From: Patescibacteria group bacterium
GTDB taxonomy: Bacteria; Patescibacteriota; Minisyncoccia; Phycocordibacterales; UBA2100
DNA: 37,903 nucleotides
Direction of reading: 5' to 3'
Assembly: GCA_021731295.1 (NCBI GenBank)
Contig: JAKFXQ010000004.1
Location: forward strand, 1 to 37,903
Within the stretch, counting starts at the first letter, position 1; each line of letters begins with the position of its first letter. Below the pieces are notes generated by a model. That model worked only from the letters and a program-made list of their open reading frames with translations, searched no databases and was not told the origin of the DNA. Both the position numbers and the translations under genes were made by a program. Positions 20,368 to 28,385 of this stretch are shown piece after piece.

Positions 20368-20955
20368 TTATTTTAGCCAGTAGGTCTTGAGGACAACATC
20401 AAAGGTATAGACCGGCTCTGGCAGAACAATTCCTTCAGTGCCGGGCGCCGCTTGCAACGATAACGACACGATATCGACGATGCGCAGACTGCGCTCAAGT
20501 GCTTCCATAAATGCGATAAAGGCGGGATACGTACCCTGTGTCGAGAAGCCAAACGTAATGGATTCAAATGTATCCGACGAAGCACCGATGACTCCGGCGG
20601 CAGTCTGGGCCGTATTTGAATTCGTATTCGAGGATGTGTTGTTGATGGACACATTCTGGAGCGCAAAGCCCTGACTTCCGGCAAAACTATCTAGGTCGAG
20701 AAGGAGACGGACGTTATCCACATGATCCGGCAACAGCTTGCCGAGACGTTCAATGTCCTGTGGATTGAACGTATTAAATCGTGACAATAGCTCTTGGCGC
20801 CGACGCTGAAGCTCGTTCGATCGCTCGAGAGCCTGATTGTACGACTGGATGTCCGCCTGCAACTGCTTCGTCGAATCGTACTGCGGCTTAGTGTAGTAAA
20901 AGAAGATGCCACCAGCGACACCGACGAGAACAAAAGCGAAAATAAATCGGAACAT
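20368..20955 (-). CDS. pilO: pilus assembly protein PilO
   Basis: Single TM, YNQALERSNELQRRRQELLSRFNTFNPQDIERLGKLLPDHVDNVRLLLDLDSFA; start trimmed to MFRFIF; follows pilN. Confidence 0.82.
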   Translation of the reverse strand: MFRFIFAFVLVGVAGGIFFYYTKPQYDSTKQLQADIQSYNQALERSNELQRRRQELLSRFNTFNPQDIERLGKLLPDHVDNVRLLLDLDSFAGSQGFALQNVSINNTSSNTNSNTAQTAAGVIGASSDTFESITFGFSTQGTYPAFIAFMEALERSLRIVDIVSLSLQAAPGTEGIVLPEPVYTFDVVLKTYWLK

Positions 20956-20956
20956 A

Positions 20957-21679
20957 CTATGGTTGGAATGGGTCGGCCTCCGCAGGAGGCGGTACATTTT
21001 CTGGGTTCTGTGGCGCTTGTTGCGGCGCTCCCTGTTGGCCTGGCTGCCCAAAGGGTGAGTTCGTCGGCGCCGGGAAATTAGTCGTTGGCGCGCTCGGCGT
21101 AAACTGCGTCGAATAGCGCAGAGCGAGCGGACTCACGAGCGCTGTCAGGTCAAAATGCACACCATCCGTCTTGCGCGCGATATTCGAGAAAATTGGGTTC
21201 GCTATCGTCCCCGAGCGGCTTAAGTAGTCTGCCTGCAGGGCGACCGAGTTCACACTTTGCGCTATACCTGCCATGGACATCGTGACATTTGCTTGGTCAG
21301 CTTTAAAAGAAAGCGTCGAGTACGAAACAGTTTGCAGCGTGAGCTGCTCGAGAATGTCGAACAGGCGCGATGGTGCCGTATGGTTCTTGAGAATACGGTC
21401 GGCCACTCGCATGCGGTCATCCAACCGCGTCAGCTCCTGAATCAATGCCGGGTCAAATGCTTCACGGGCGCGTTCAAGCTGTTCGCGCTTCGATGTGCTC
21501 GACGTGTTGAGATACTGCACATAGAGAAATACGGCGACGGCGAGTGCCGCGGACGCAACAAGCAAGACGACACCGAGCAGAATGAGCAAGTCGGCGAAAC
21601 TAGTGCGCTGCGCGACACGACGCGTGGGGGAAACCACCGCGTCGCTCGGTATGAATGATGATTTAATGCCGGTTTCCAT
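20957..21679 (-). CDS. pilN: PilN-like pilus assembly protein
   Basis: TM near N-terminus followed by coiled region; directly between pilM and pilO. Confidence 0.75.
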   Translation of the reverse strand: METGIKSSFIPSDAVVSPTRRVAQRTSFADLLILLGVVLLVASAALAVAVFLYVQYLNTSSTSKREQLERAREAFDPALIQELTRLDDRMRVADRILKNHTAPSRLFDILEQLTLQTVSYSTLSFKADQANVTMSMAGIAQSVNSVALQADYLSRSGTIANPIFSNIARKTDGVHFDLTALVSPLALRYSTQFTPSAPTTNFPAPTNSPFGQPGQQGAPQQAPQNPENVPPPAEADPFQP

Positions 21680-21680
21680 A

Positions 21681-22832
21681 TCAGCTGTTCCTGAGGGCGC
21701 GAAGTGCGAGGCCTACAGCGACGGCGAATCCTGGTCCAATCTCCCGTAACACCTGTTCGAGGAATGCTGGTGTTTCGGTGCGACTAAATGGATGCGCTAT
21801 CTCTGCGTCCGTATGCAGGAGTTCCCGTGCGTACGGAGCGAGCCCGGGAAGCGATGCACCACCACCGGTCAAGATGGCTTTAGATACATTCTTGTTGTAC
21901 CGCTTTCCGTAGCTCAATAGTACCCGATTGGCCTCGCCACAGACACGTTCCAATGTTGATAACACTGCCGTCTTGATACGATCGTTCTCATCGGTCGAAA
22001 GCGCGTTCGATGCACTGATGCCATGTTCGCGCTTGATGCGCTCTGCTTTGTCGAACTCCCACCCGAGTGAGCGCCCAAGATTCTCCGTCATATGCTGACC
22101 GCCATGCGTTACCAAGTGTGTCGCGCGCACGATGCCCCGCTCGACGATATACATCTTGGTCGTCGACGCTCCTAGGTCAATGACCAATACCGGAGCGACA
22201 CCGTGCCCGAGCGACGAGCGAATAGCACTAAAGATTTCAATCTCGTAGAACGACACTTGCAGGCCGGTGGACTGCGCAATCGTCTGATAGGCGCGCACAG
22301 TCTCATTGTGAATAGCGACGAGGAGCACTTCTATACCCTTCGCGCGCAAGCCTGACTTTTCATTGACCTGATCGAATGCTGACTGCAGGTTCTCGTCTTC
22401 GGGAATAGCGAACCAGTCCAGCATGACTTCGGAAACCGGGAGCGGAATATACTTCCTCGCCTCAATAGGAATCATGCGTTTCAGCTGTTCGTTGTCCACC
22501 TTCGGCATGTCGAGAATGGAAACAAGACTGGAGGCGAACGGAATGGAGATCCCGCCGATACGCGCCGTAACATTCGCTTCGCGCATCAAGTCCGTTATTG
22601 CCTCTGCTACTTTTTCAGGCGCGAGCTTCACGACTTTACCAATTGGCACCGCACCGTATGGCCCGAGTGCAATCTCGCCATACGTTTCAAGCACAGCAGC
22701 ACCGTGCGCACTCTTCAACTGCACAATCTTCACCGACGATGTGCCGATATCAATGCCGATGACCGAGCCGCTCTCGCCTACGCCCAAGGCCGATGTTACG
22801 CGCTTAGAAAGAGATGACAGGGAAAATGCCAT
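21681..22832 (-). CDS. pilM: type IV pilus assembly ATPase PilM
   Basis: VIGIDIGTSSVKIVQLK, VLVIDLGASTTKMYIVERGIVRATHLVTHGGQHMTENLGRSLG, AILTGGGASLPGL. Confidence 0.95.
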   Translation of the reverse strand: MAFSLSSLSKRVTSALGVGESGSVIGIDIGTSSVKIVQLKSAHGAAVLETYGEIALGPYGAVPIGKVVKLAPEKVAEAITDLMREANVTARIGGISIPFASSLVSILDMPKVDNEQLKRMIPIEARKYIPLPVSEVMLDWFAIPEDENLQSAFDQVNEKSGLRAKGIEVLLVAIHNETVRAYQTIAQSTGLQVSFYEIEIFSAIRSSLGHGVAPVLVIDLGASTTKMYIVERGIVRATHLVTHGGQHMTENLGRSLGWEFDKAERIKREHGISASNALSTDENDRIKTAVLSTLERVCGEANRVLLSYGKRYNKNVSKAILTGGGASLPGLAPYARELLHTDAEIAHPFSRTETPAFLEQVLREIGPGFAVAVGLALRALRNS

Positions 22833-22849
22833 TCTGAAAAGTATAGCAC

Positions 22850-23170
22850 CTACGCGCTTATCTTAGCCGCAAGAATAAAATCATTTTCGGATAATCCGCC
22901 GATGGCATGAGTCGAAAGCGAGACCGAGACCTCCCCCCACGAGAGCGAGATGTCGGGGTGGTGCCCTTCCTGTTCCGCGATAGCACCAATGCGATTCACG
23001 AACGCGAGCGCTTCTGCAAAATTCTTAAACGTGAATCTGCGCGCTATTGATTTTCCGTCTGCAGAGAGCTCCCACCCTGGTATGTCCTTCACGAGCTCTT
23101 CCGCCTGCGGCCGGAACATCGGCATTACGCCAGCCTCACAGGGAATGCACTTCTTTTCCGCGAGAGACAT
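22850..23170 (-). CDS. 4a-hydroxytetrahydrobiopterin dehydratase (pterin-4a-carbinolamine dehydratase)
   Basis: WELSADGKSIARRFTFKNFAEALAFVNRIGAIAEQEGHHPDISLSWGEVSVSLSTHAIGGLSENDFILAAKI. Confidence 0.94.
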   Translation of the reverse strand: MSLAEKKCIPCEAGVMPMFRPQAEELVKDIPGWELSADGKSIARRFTFKNFAEALAFVNRIGAIAEQEGHHPDISLSWGEVSVSLSTHAIGGLSENDFILAAKISA

Positions 23171-23184
23171 GCAACAATCGTAGC

Positions 23185-23829
23185 ATGCTGCCGTTTCTGA
23201 AACGGCTTCTCGACCTTGTCCTTCCGCAGAAGGAGCGCCTCGTGCGGCTTGATTCGTACAAGCCCCATCATCTAGCGCCGTCGCCTCAGGCCATCCAGGC
23301 TGACGGGTGCGAAATAATCACACTCATGTCATACCGAACTCCTGCGGTGGATGACTGTATTCGCGCACTGAAGTACGACAGGGCGTCGTCTGCGGCACCA
23401 CTTTTGGCGAATGTCCTCGCAGAATACCTGCACGAAGAGGTGCGCACGTTCCGCGCATTTTCACAGCGCCCCATCATGCTCGTCCCTGTCCCACTGCATG
23501 CCTCACGCATGCGTGAGCGCGGTTTCAACCAGATGGAGTCGGTATTACGCGCGCTTCCTAAAGAGTTCACAGACGGCACACGCTCGTCCCTCGTTACCAA
23601 CGCACTCGTACGTACTCGTGAGACGGCGCAGCAAACGCGACTGTCGCGCGCAGAGCGCATCGAGAATATGCGCGACGCCTTTGCGCTTTCGGACGTGGCA
23701 CGTCTGCGGCATGCGCACGTGTTTCTGCTCGATGACGTGGTTACAACCGGCGCCACGCTCACCGAGGCCGCGCGCCCGCTGATTGCAGCCGGCATCGCGG
23801 TTGAGATGATTGCGCTTGCGCGGGCGTAG
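23185..23829 (+). CDS. comF: ComF-family phosphoribosyltransferase
   Basis: CIRALKYD, PIMLVPVPLHASRMRERGFNQ, VRTRETAQQTRLSRAERIENMRDAF, HVFLLDDVVTTGATLTEAA; start trimmed to MLPFLKRL. Confidence 0.9.
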   Translation: MLPFLKRLLDLVLPQKERLVRLDSYKPHHLAPSPQAIQADGCEIITLMSYRTPAVDDCIRALKYDRASSAAPLLANVLAEYLHEEVRTFRAFSQRPIMLVPVPLHASRMRERGFNQMESVLRALPKEFTDGTRSSLVTNALVRTRETAQQTRLSRAERIENMRDAFALSDVARLRHAHVFLLDDVVTTGATLTEAARPLIAAGIAVEMIALARA

Positions 23830-23834
23830 GGGTA

Positions 23835-24359
23835 TCAACCGAAATTCAGACCTTTTCCTTGCAGGAGCTCGAACCCTCGAAGAATGCCGAGATATTCTGG
23901 GTCATCTGCATAGTCATGCGGCACATAGGCTTCTGGACGAATCTCGTTCTTACGAGTAACCACTTCGTCATATGACAGCCATTCGAATGACGAGTGGTCT
24001 TCTGGATGCAGCACGATATTCTCGAGGGGGTCGGTGAACCGAGCAAAATATTGTGTTTCTATGGTATGCGAACCTTTAATCTCATTCGTGTAGGTGAAGA
24101 CAAAATAGGGGTCCCCCACTTCGACACCCATCACAAATTCTTCACGGATTTCGCGCGTGAGTCCGGCAACAATTTCCTCGCCAAAGTCTATGTGCCCTCC
24201 TGGTAGCTCAAAGACGCCGGGCAAGAATTTCTTGGTCGCCGCCCGCTTCGCGAGAAACACTTTTTCCACACCATCAAACGAACGATGAATGAACGCACAT
24301 GCACTAATGACTTGCTGTCCGCGCGCTGGTGTTTCGCTGTCGTGAGATATCTTGTTCAT
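23835..24359 (-). CDS. NUDIX hydrolase
   Basis: Nudix box GGHIDFGEEIVAGLTREIREEF. Confidence 0.9.
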   Translation of the reverse strand: MNKISHDSETPARGQQVISACAFIHRSFDGVEKVFLAKRAATKKFLPGVFELPGGHIDFGEEIVAGLTREIREEFVMGVEVGDPYFVFTYTNEIKGSHTIETQYFARFTDPLENIVLHPEDHSSFEWLSYDEVVTRKNEIRPEAYVPHDYADDPEYLGILRGFELLQGKGLNFG

Positions 24360-24430
24360 GAGTTCATTATAGTATCGGCACGTGGAACGTGCCTCTCTCC
24401 AGCTTCACGAATGCAAAATGCTTATTATTG

Positions 24431-24610
24431 AGTGAGGATTCGGTCACAAATATTTCTTGCGCCGTCGCGCAAGAAATTTCGCGACCCCGGCTCGCACCCG
24501 CATCAGCTGATGCGGGTCCCGCTGCGCCTTTCGAATCCCTCACGTAGTGTCCCCCGGACACTACTCCTCTCCGTCCATCAAAAAACGCGCCAGTGGCGCG
24601 TTTTTCTCGG
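24431..24610 (-). repeat. tRNA-3'-linked composite palindromic element (copy D, tRNA-Ser)
   Basis: Degenerate direct T-arm copy at 24432-24446, 11-bp AT hairpin with CGTC loop 24452-24477, perfect 22-nt palindrome 24496-24517, exact inverted copy of 20 nt of the tRNA-Ser 3' end split as 24530-24541 plus 24566-24573 by a 24-nt hairpin insert, terminator hairpin 24581-24605. Confidence 0.88.
24581..24605 (-). terminator. hairpin terminator downstream of tRNA-Ser
   Basis: aaaaacgcgcc-agt-ggcgcgttttt. Confidence 0.75.
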
Positions 24611-24699
24611 CGGAGAGGGAGGGATTCGAACCCTCGAGACAGTTTTACCCGCCTAACACGTTAGCACCGTGCCGCCTTCGACCACTCGGCCACCTCTCC
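24611..24699 (-). tRNA. tRNA-Ser(GCU)
   Basis: GGAGAGG...CCTCTCC G, anticodon loop GTGCTAA, long variable arm, T-arm GAGGGTTCGAATCCCTC. Confidence 0.95.
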
Positions 24700-24801
24700 A
24701 ATATGTTGCTTCTTCGAGCCCTGCCATGAGACAAGCCTCAACCACGTCTCCGTGTCGCACTACCCTACCATTTCATGCGCTCGGATTAAAGCCTGCGGGC
24801 G

Positions 24802-24829
24802 TTGACGGCCGGCCGGGGTGCGCTAGGGT
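24802..24829 (+). promoter_or_regulatory. promoter for NYN-domain gene (TTGACG-N16-TAGGGT)
   Basis: -35 TTGACG 24802-24807, -10 TAGGGT 24824-24829, followed by about 40-nt leader with AAGGAG before ATG 24874. Confidence 0.5.
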
Positions 24830-24873
24830 GGAGATAGCTCGCACGCTGGGTGCGGCAATAAGGAGAGCAGCTG

Positions 24874-25530
24874 ATGGAGGAAAGGAAGAAGGCGGTGCTC
24901 ATCGATGGCGCATCGCTTTCGGCAATGCGCAATCGTCTGGGGATCAAGCGGATTCACTACCTCGGCCTATCACGAATTCTGAAGCAGGTCGGGACTCTGC
25001 CCTTTTACGGCAAGCCCTGCATCGTGCTTCCGGAGACGTACCGGTCGCAGTATTGGGTCAAAATGCTCGCCACGTACGGGTATCAGGTCTTCTTTTCGCC
25101 GACTGAAAACGGCAAAGACGACCAGGTGCTCATCGAACGCATGCGCTCGCTCGATTCGCAGAAAGTCGGTGAGATTATCATCGTGTCGACCGACCAAGAT
25201 TACGCGTCCATCCTCCGAGAGAAAAGCGACGAGGGTATGCGCGTCTACTGGGTCGGCACGCGAAAGGCTGACAAAGACGGTTCGCTCCCGATTGGTACCG
25301 CGCTCGAAGCACTGTTTGAACGAGGCGCGTTCACCTTCGTAGAGCTGGCCGACCATACGTCCCGACTCGTGAGGAACCCGAACGAGGAGGAGATGGATAC
25401 GCTCCGGCGCCCTCTGAAAGTCAGTATCACGATTCCTCTGACCTTCAAGGACACCAAGCGGTTCGTCAACAAGCTTCTCGCCGTTCTCGGACGCTTCCCC
25501 GGTGCCACGTACTCAATTGAGAGCACCTGA
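24874..25530 (+). CDS. NYN (PIN-like) domain protein with C-terminal extension
   Basis: KKAVLIDGASL, GKDDQVLIERMRSL, EIIIVSTDQDYASILREKSDEGMRVYWVG; strong SD upstream. Confidence 0.8.
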   Translation: MEERKKAVLIDGASLSAMRNRLGIKRIHYLGLSRILKQVGTLPFYGKPCIVLPETYRSQYWVKMLATYGYQVFFSPTENGKDDQVLIERMRSLDSQKVGEIIIVSTDQDYASILREKSDEGMRVYWVGTRKADKDGSLPIGTALEALFERGAFTFVELADHTSRLVRNPNEEEMDTLRRPLKVSITIPLTFKDTKRFVNKLLAVLGRFPGATYSIEST

Positions 25531-25544
25531 CACCCACGCCATGA

Positions 25545-25572
25545 CAAAAGGCCCCGCGCGCGGGGCCTTTTG
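25545..25572. terminator. bidirectional hairpin terminator
   Basis: Perfect 28-nt palindrome caaaaggccccgcgcgcggggccttttg between convergent genes. Confidence 0.8.
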
Positions 25573-25586
25573 CTACAACGAGACGC

Positions 25587-25922
25587 TTAGAGCACTTTTT
25601 GAATGAACCAGTTTGCGATGGAGAGGACGACCGCGCCCAGAAGGGCCGGCACAAATCCGGCGACATCAAACCCTGGTACAACGAGTTCCATCCCCCAGAA
25701 CAAGAGTGCGTTCAGGATGAACGCAAAGAGTCCAAACGTAATGATGGTAATCGGAAACGTGAGGACATGTAAGACCGGCCTGATAACCATAACAATGACC
25801 GACCAGACTAATGCGACAAGGAGGATGGTCGTCCATCCACCTGCAACCGTGATGCCGGGGACGAATTGGACGGTCAGATAGACCGCGGCCACCGTACCGA
25901 GAAACTTTAATAGTGTGTGCAT
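25587..25922 (-). CDS. 4-TM phage-holin-superfamily-IV-like membrane protein
   Basis: FVPGITVAGGWTTILLVALVWSVIVMVIRPVLHVLTFPITIITFGLFAFILNALLFWGMELVVPGF. Confidence 0.9.
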   Translation of the reverse strand: MHTLLKFLGTVAAVYLTVQFVPGITVAGGWTTILLVALVWSVIVMVIRPVLHVLTFPITIITFGLFAFILNALLFWGMELVVPGFDVAGFVPALLGAVVLSIANWFIQKVL

Positions 25923-25948
25923 GTCTGCAGTATACCCCCCTTTACCTC

Positions 25949-25973
25949 ACAAGCGCCCCGTAGGGGCGCTTGT
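25949..25973. terminator. hairpin
   Basis: acaagcgcccc-gta-ggggcgcttgt, 11-bp stem. Confidence 0.55.
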
Positions 25974-25989
25974 TTCCATGTGACGAGAG

Positions 25990-26112
25990 CTAGAACGCAT
26001 CCTCCTCGCTCACCTCTTCGCCTTCTTCTTCGTCTTCGTCGTCTGTATCCAGTGCCTCGAGCGCATCTTCAGAAGGTGCGTCCTTGGCTGTCTCATCACC
26101 ATCGTCTGCCAT
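25990..26112 (-). CDS. small highly acidic protein (about 40 aa)
   Basis: MADDGDETAKDAPSEDALEALDTDDEDEEEGEEVSEEDAF, followed by a hairpin; start uncertain. Confidence 0.4.
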   Translation of the reverse strand: MADDGDETAKDAPSEDALEALDTDDEDEEEGEEVSEEDAF

Positions 26113-26232
26113 GAAGAACATGTTTGAAACGTTTAGCCTGCTAACTGTGAACACCGCCATCGTACTCATAGAATTGTTCTCCGCAAGGGGGCTCACTGTG
26201 TATAACAATATTCCGCCGCTATAATCCAGCCC

Positions 26233-28377
26233 ATGACGCCCACGGACTTGCTCACCGCCCACTTCCGATTGGCCAAACCACAGCTCAGCGCCCTTCGCAA
26301 ACTCGGCGTAGCGACGATAGGAGACATGCTGCGCCACTTCCCCGTGCGCTACGAGCCAGCCGGCACGGAAGGGTCAACCCGCACACTCAATCACGGGGAG
26401 AAAGTCACGCTCTACGGCACTCTTTCGAATCTTGAGGCCAAGCGCCTCTGGAAAAGTCGTCGAACAGCAACGACGGGCTGGTTCGAAGACGAGAGTGGTC
26501 GGGTCAAGGTGATGTGGTTCAACCAGCCGTACATCGCGAAAATGGCACCGCAAGGCACTCCGGTGCGCCTCACCGGTACCGTTGCAGGCAAAGACAAGCC
26601 GTACATCACGAATCCGGAAATCGAGGCCTTGCCCGAGGGCTACGTCCGCACCGACTTATTCCAAGAGAAGACCGAGGGGGATGCCGTGCCACAGCTCTTT
26701 CCTGTGTATCCAGAATCACACGGCATCACTTCGCGCTGGTTTTATCATGCGCTCGAGCGTGTCTTCGCGGCGAACGCACACGAGATTGCTGATCCAATAC
26801 CGGAAGACGTGCGCACGCGCTATAACCTGCCGGAAATCGCGACGGCACTGCATTGGATTCACCGTCCAGAAAAAGGGCCGCATGCAGAAGCCGCGCGAAA
26901 ACGATTCGCTTTTGAGGAAATGTTTGTCCTGTCGGTCGCGCGCACCAAAGAGCGCGCGGAAAACAGCGCACGTCCCGGCTATGCGATAGACGGTACCGGA
27001 TTAGTAGATGACTTCCTCGCGGCAATTCCCTTCCCGCCGACAGGCGCACAACGTCGCTCTATCGCCGACATACTCACGGATTTCACTCATCCGCATCCGA
27101 TGTCGCGATTACTCGAAGGCGATGTGGGGAGTGGAAAAACGTTGGTTGCAGCTGCAGTAGCCTACGCCGTCGTCCACGCACGACCAAAAGGTCAGTCATT
27201 CGGCACCCTGCAGGTCGCCTACATGGCACCGACGGAAATTCTCGCAAGGCAGCATTTCGAATCGTTCGTCGAATACTTCAAACACCTGCCGATTTCCATA
27301 GCTCTCATTACCGGCGCTGAATGCAAGAAGTATCCGTCGAAAACTGCGCGCGGCGGCGCGACGACCATTTCGCGCCCGCAATTATTGAAGTGGGTCGCGC
27401 AGGGAGAGATTGCGATGGTTGTAGGCACGCATGCACTCATCCAGAAAGCTGTGCGGTTCAAGCACCTCGCCTTCGTCATCGTAGACGAACAGCACCGTTT
27501 CGGAACGAAACAGCGCCACGCGTTGATACGTAAAGGTGAGCTCACGCCGCATTTTCTCTCGATGACGGCGACACCCATCCCACGCACACTGGCACTGACG
27601 CTGTATGGCGATTTAGATTTATCTGTTTTGGATGAGCTGCCCAACGGCCGGCTTCCCGTCACGACGCGCATAGTTTCTCCGGAGAGTCGCGACGAAGCGT
27701 ACACGGCAATTCGCGGACGATTAAAAGAAGGGCGACAAGCCTACGTTATCTGCCCCCGCATCGAAGAGCCGGACCCTGCAAAACTGAATGCGCTCCAAGC
27801 AAAATCAGCGAAGGCAGAAGCGAAACGCTTGCAAGCCGACATCTTCCCCGAATTTCGTGTAGGGCTTCTGCATGGTGCACAAACACCTAAAGAGAAGGAG
27901 CGCGTCATGCAGCAATTCACTGCCCATGAGCTAGATATATTAGTTGCCACATCGGTTGTCGAAGTTGGTGTGAACGTGCCAAATGCCACCGTCATTCTCA
28001 TCGAAGGTGCCGAGCGATTCGGTCTGGCACAGCTACACCAGCTCCGTGGCCGCGTCCAGCGCTCCAGTCACCCACCGCTGTGTTTCCTGTTACCAGAAAC
28101 CAAGGGAGAAGCATCCGTGAAGCGCTTGAAGACGATGGAAAAAAGCAGTAACGGATTTGAGCTCGCCGAGGCCGACTTGGAAGCCCGCGGCGCGGGCGAT
28201 TTGCGCGGCGTCCGCCAATGGGGCATTTCTGACCTAGGCATGGACGCGCTGAAAAATGCGAAGCTCATCCGCGCTGCACGTGAAGAAGCGGCGGAAATAA
28301 TTGCGGAAGACCCGACACTGGCGCGGCACCCAGCACTCGCCGCGCGTATGGACGCGCCATTGCCGCACCGAGAGTAG
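26233..28377 (+). CDS. recG: ATP-dependent DNA helicase RecG
   Basis: RLLEGDVGSGKTLVAAAVA, MAPTEILARQHFE, VDEQHRFGTKQR, MTATPIPRTLALTLYGDLDLSVLDELP, HQLRGRVQRSSHPPLCFLL; start preceded by TATAAT-N7-ATG. Confidence 0.96.
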   Translation: MTPTDLLTAHFRLAKPQLSALRKLGVATIGDMLRHFPVRYEPAGTEGSTRTLNHGEKVTLYGTLSNLEAKRLWKSRRTATTGWFEDESGRVKVMWFNQPYIAKMAPQGTPVRLTGTVAGKDKPYITNPEIEALPEGYVRTDLFQEKTEGDAVPQLFPVYPESHGITSRWFYHALERVFAANAHEIADPIPEDVRTRYNLPEIATALHWIHRPEKGPHAEAARKRFAFEEMFVLSVARTKERAENSARPGYAIDGTGLVDDFLAAIPFPPTGAQRRSIADILTDFTHPHPMSRLLEGDVGSGKTLVAAAVAYAVVHARPKGQSFGTLQVAYMAPTEILARQHFESFVEYFKHLPISIALITGAECKKYPSKTARGGATTISRPQLLKWVAQGEIAMVVGTHALIQKAVRFKHLAFVIVDEQHRFGTKQRHALIRKGELTPHFLSMTATPIPRTLALTLYGDLDLSVLDELPNGRLPVTTRIVSPESRDEAYTAIRGRLKEGRQAYVICPRIEEPDPAKLNALQAKSAKAEAKRLQADIFPEFRVGLLHGAQTPKEKERVMQQFTAHELDILVATSVVEVGVNVPNATVILIEGAERFGLAQLHQLRGRVQRSSHPPLCFLLPETKGEASVKRLKTMEKSSNGFELAEADLEARGAGDLRGVRQWGISDLGMDALKNAKLIRAAREEAAEIIAEDPTLARHPALAARMDAPLPHRE

Positions 28378-28385
28378 GCGTGAGA

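Noticed and set aside
22850-23170. PCD as evidence of phenylalanine hydroxylation
   Set aside because: No hydroxylase in the window; PCD-family proteins are often found without it, so no functional claim made.
24432-24729. Short ORFs over tRNA-Ser (GEGGIRTLETVLPA, EREGFEPSRQFYPPNT)
   Set aside because: Common spurious ORFs from tRNA-Ser reverse strand.
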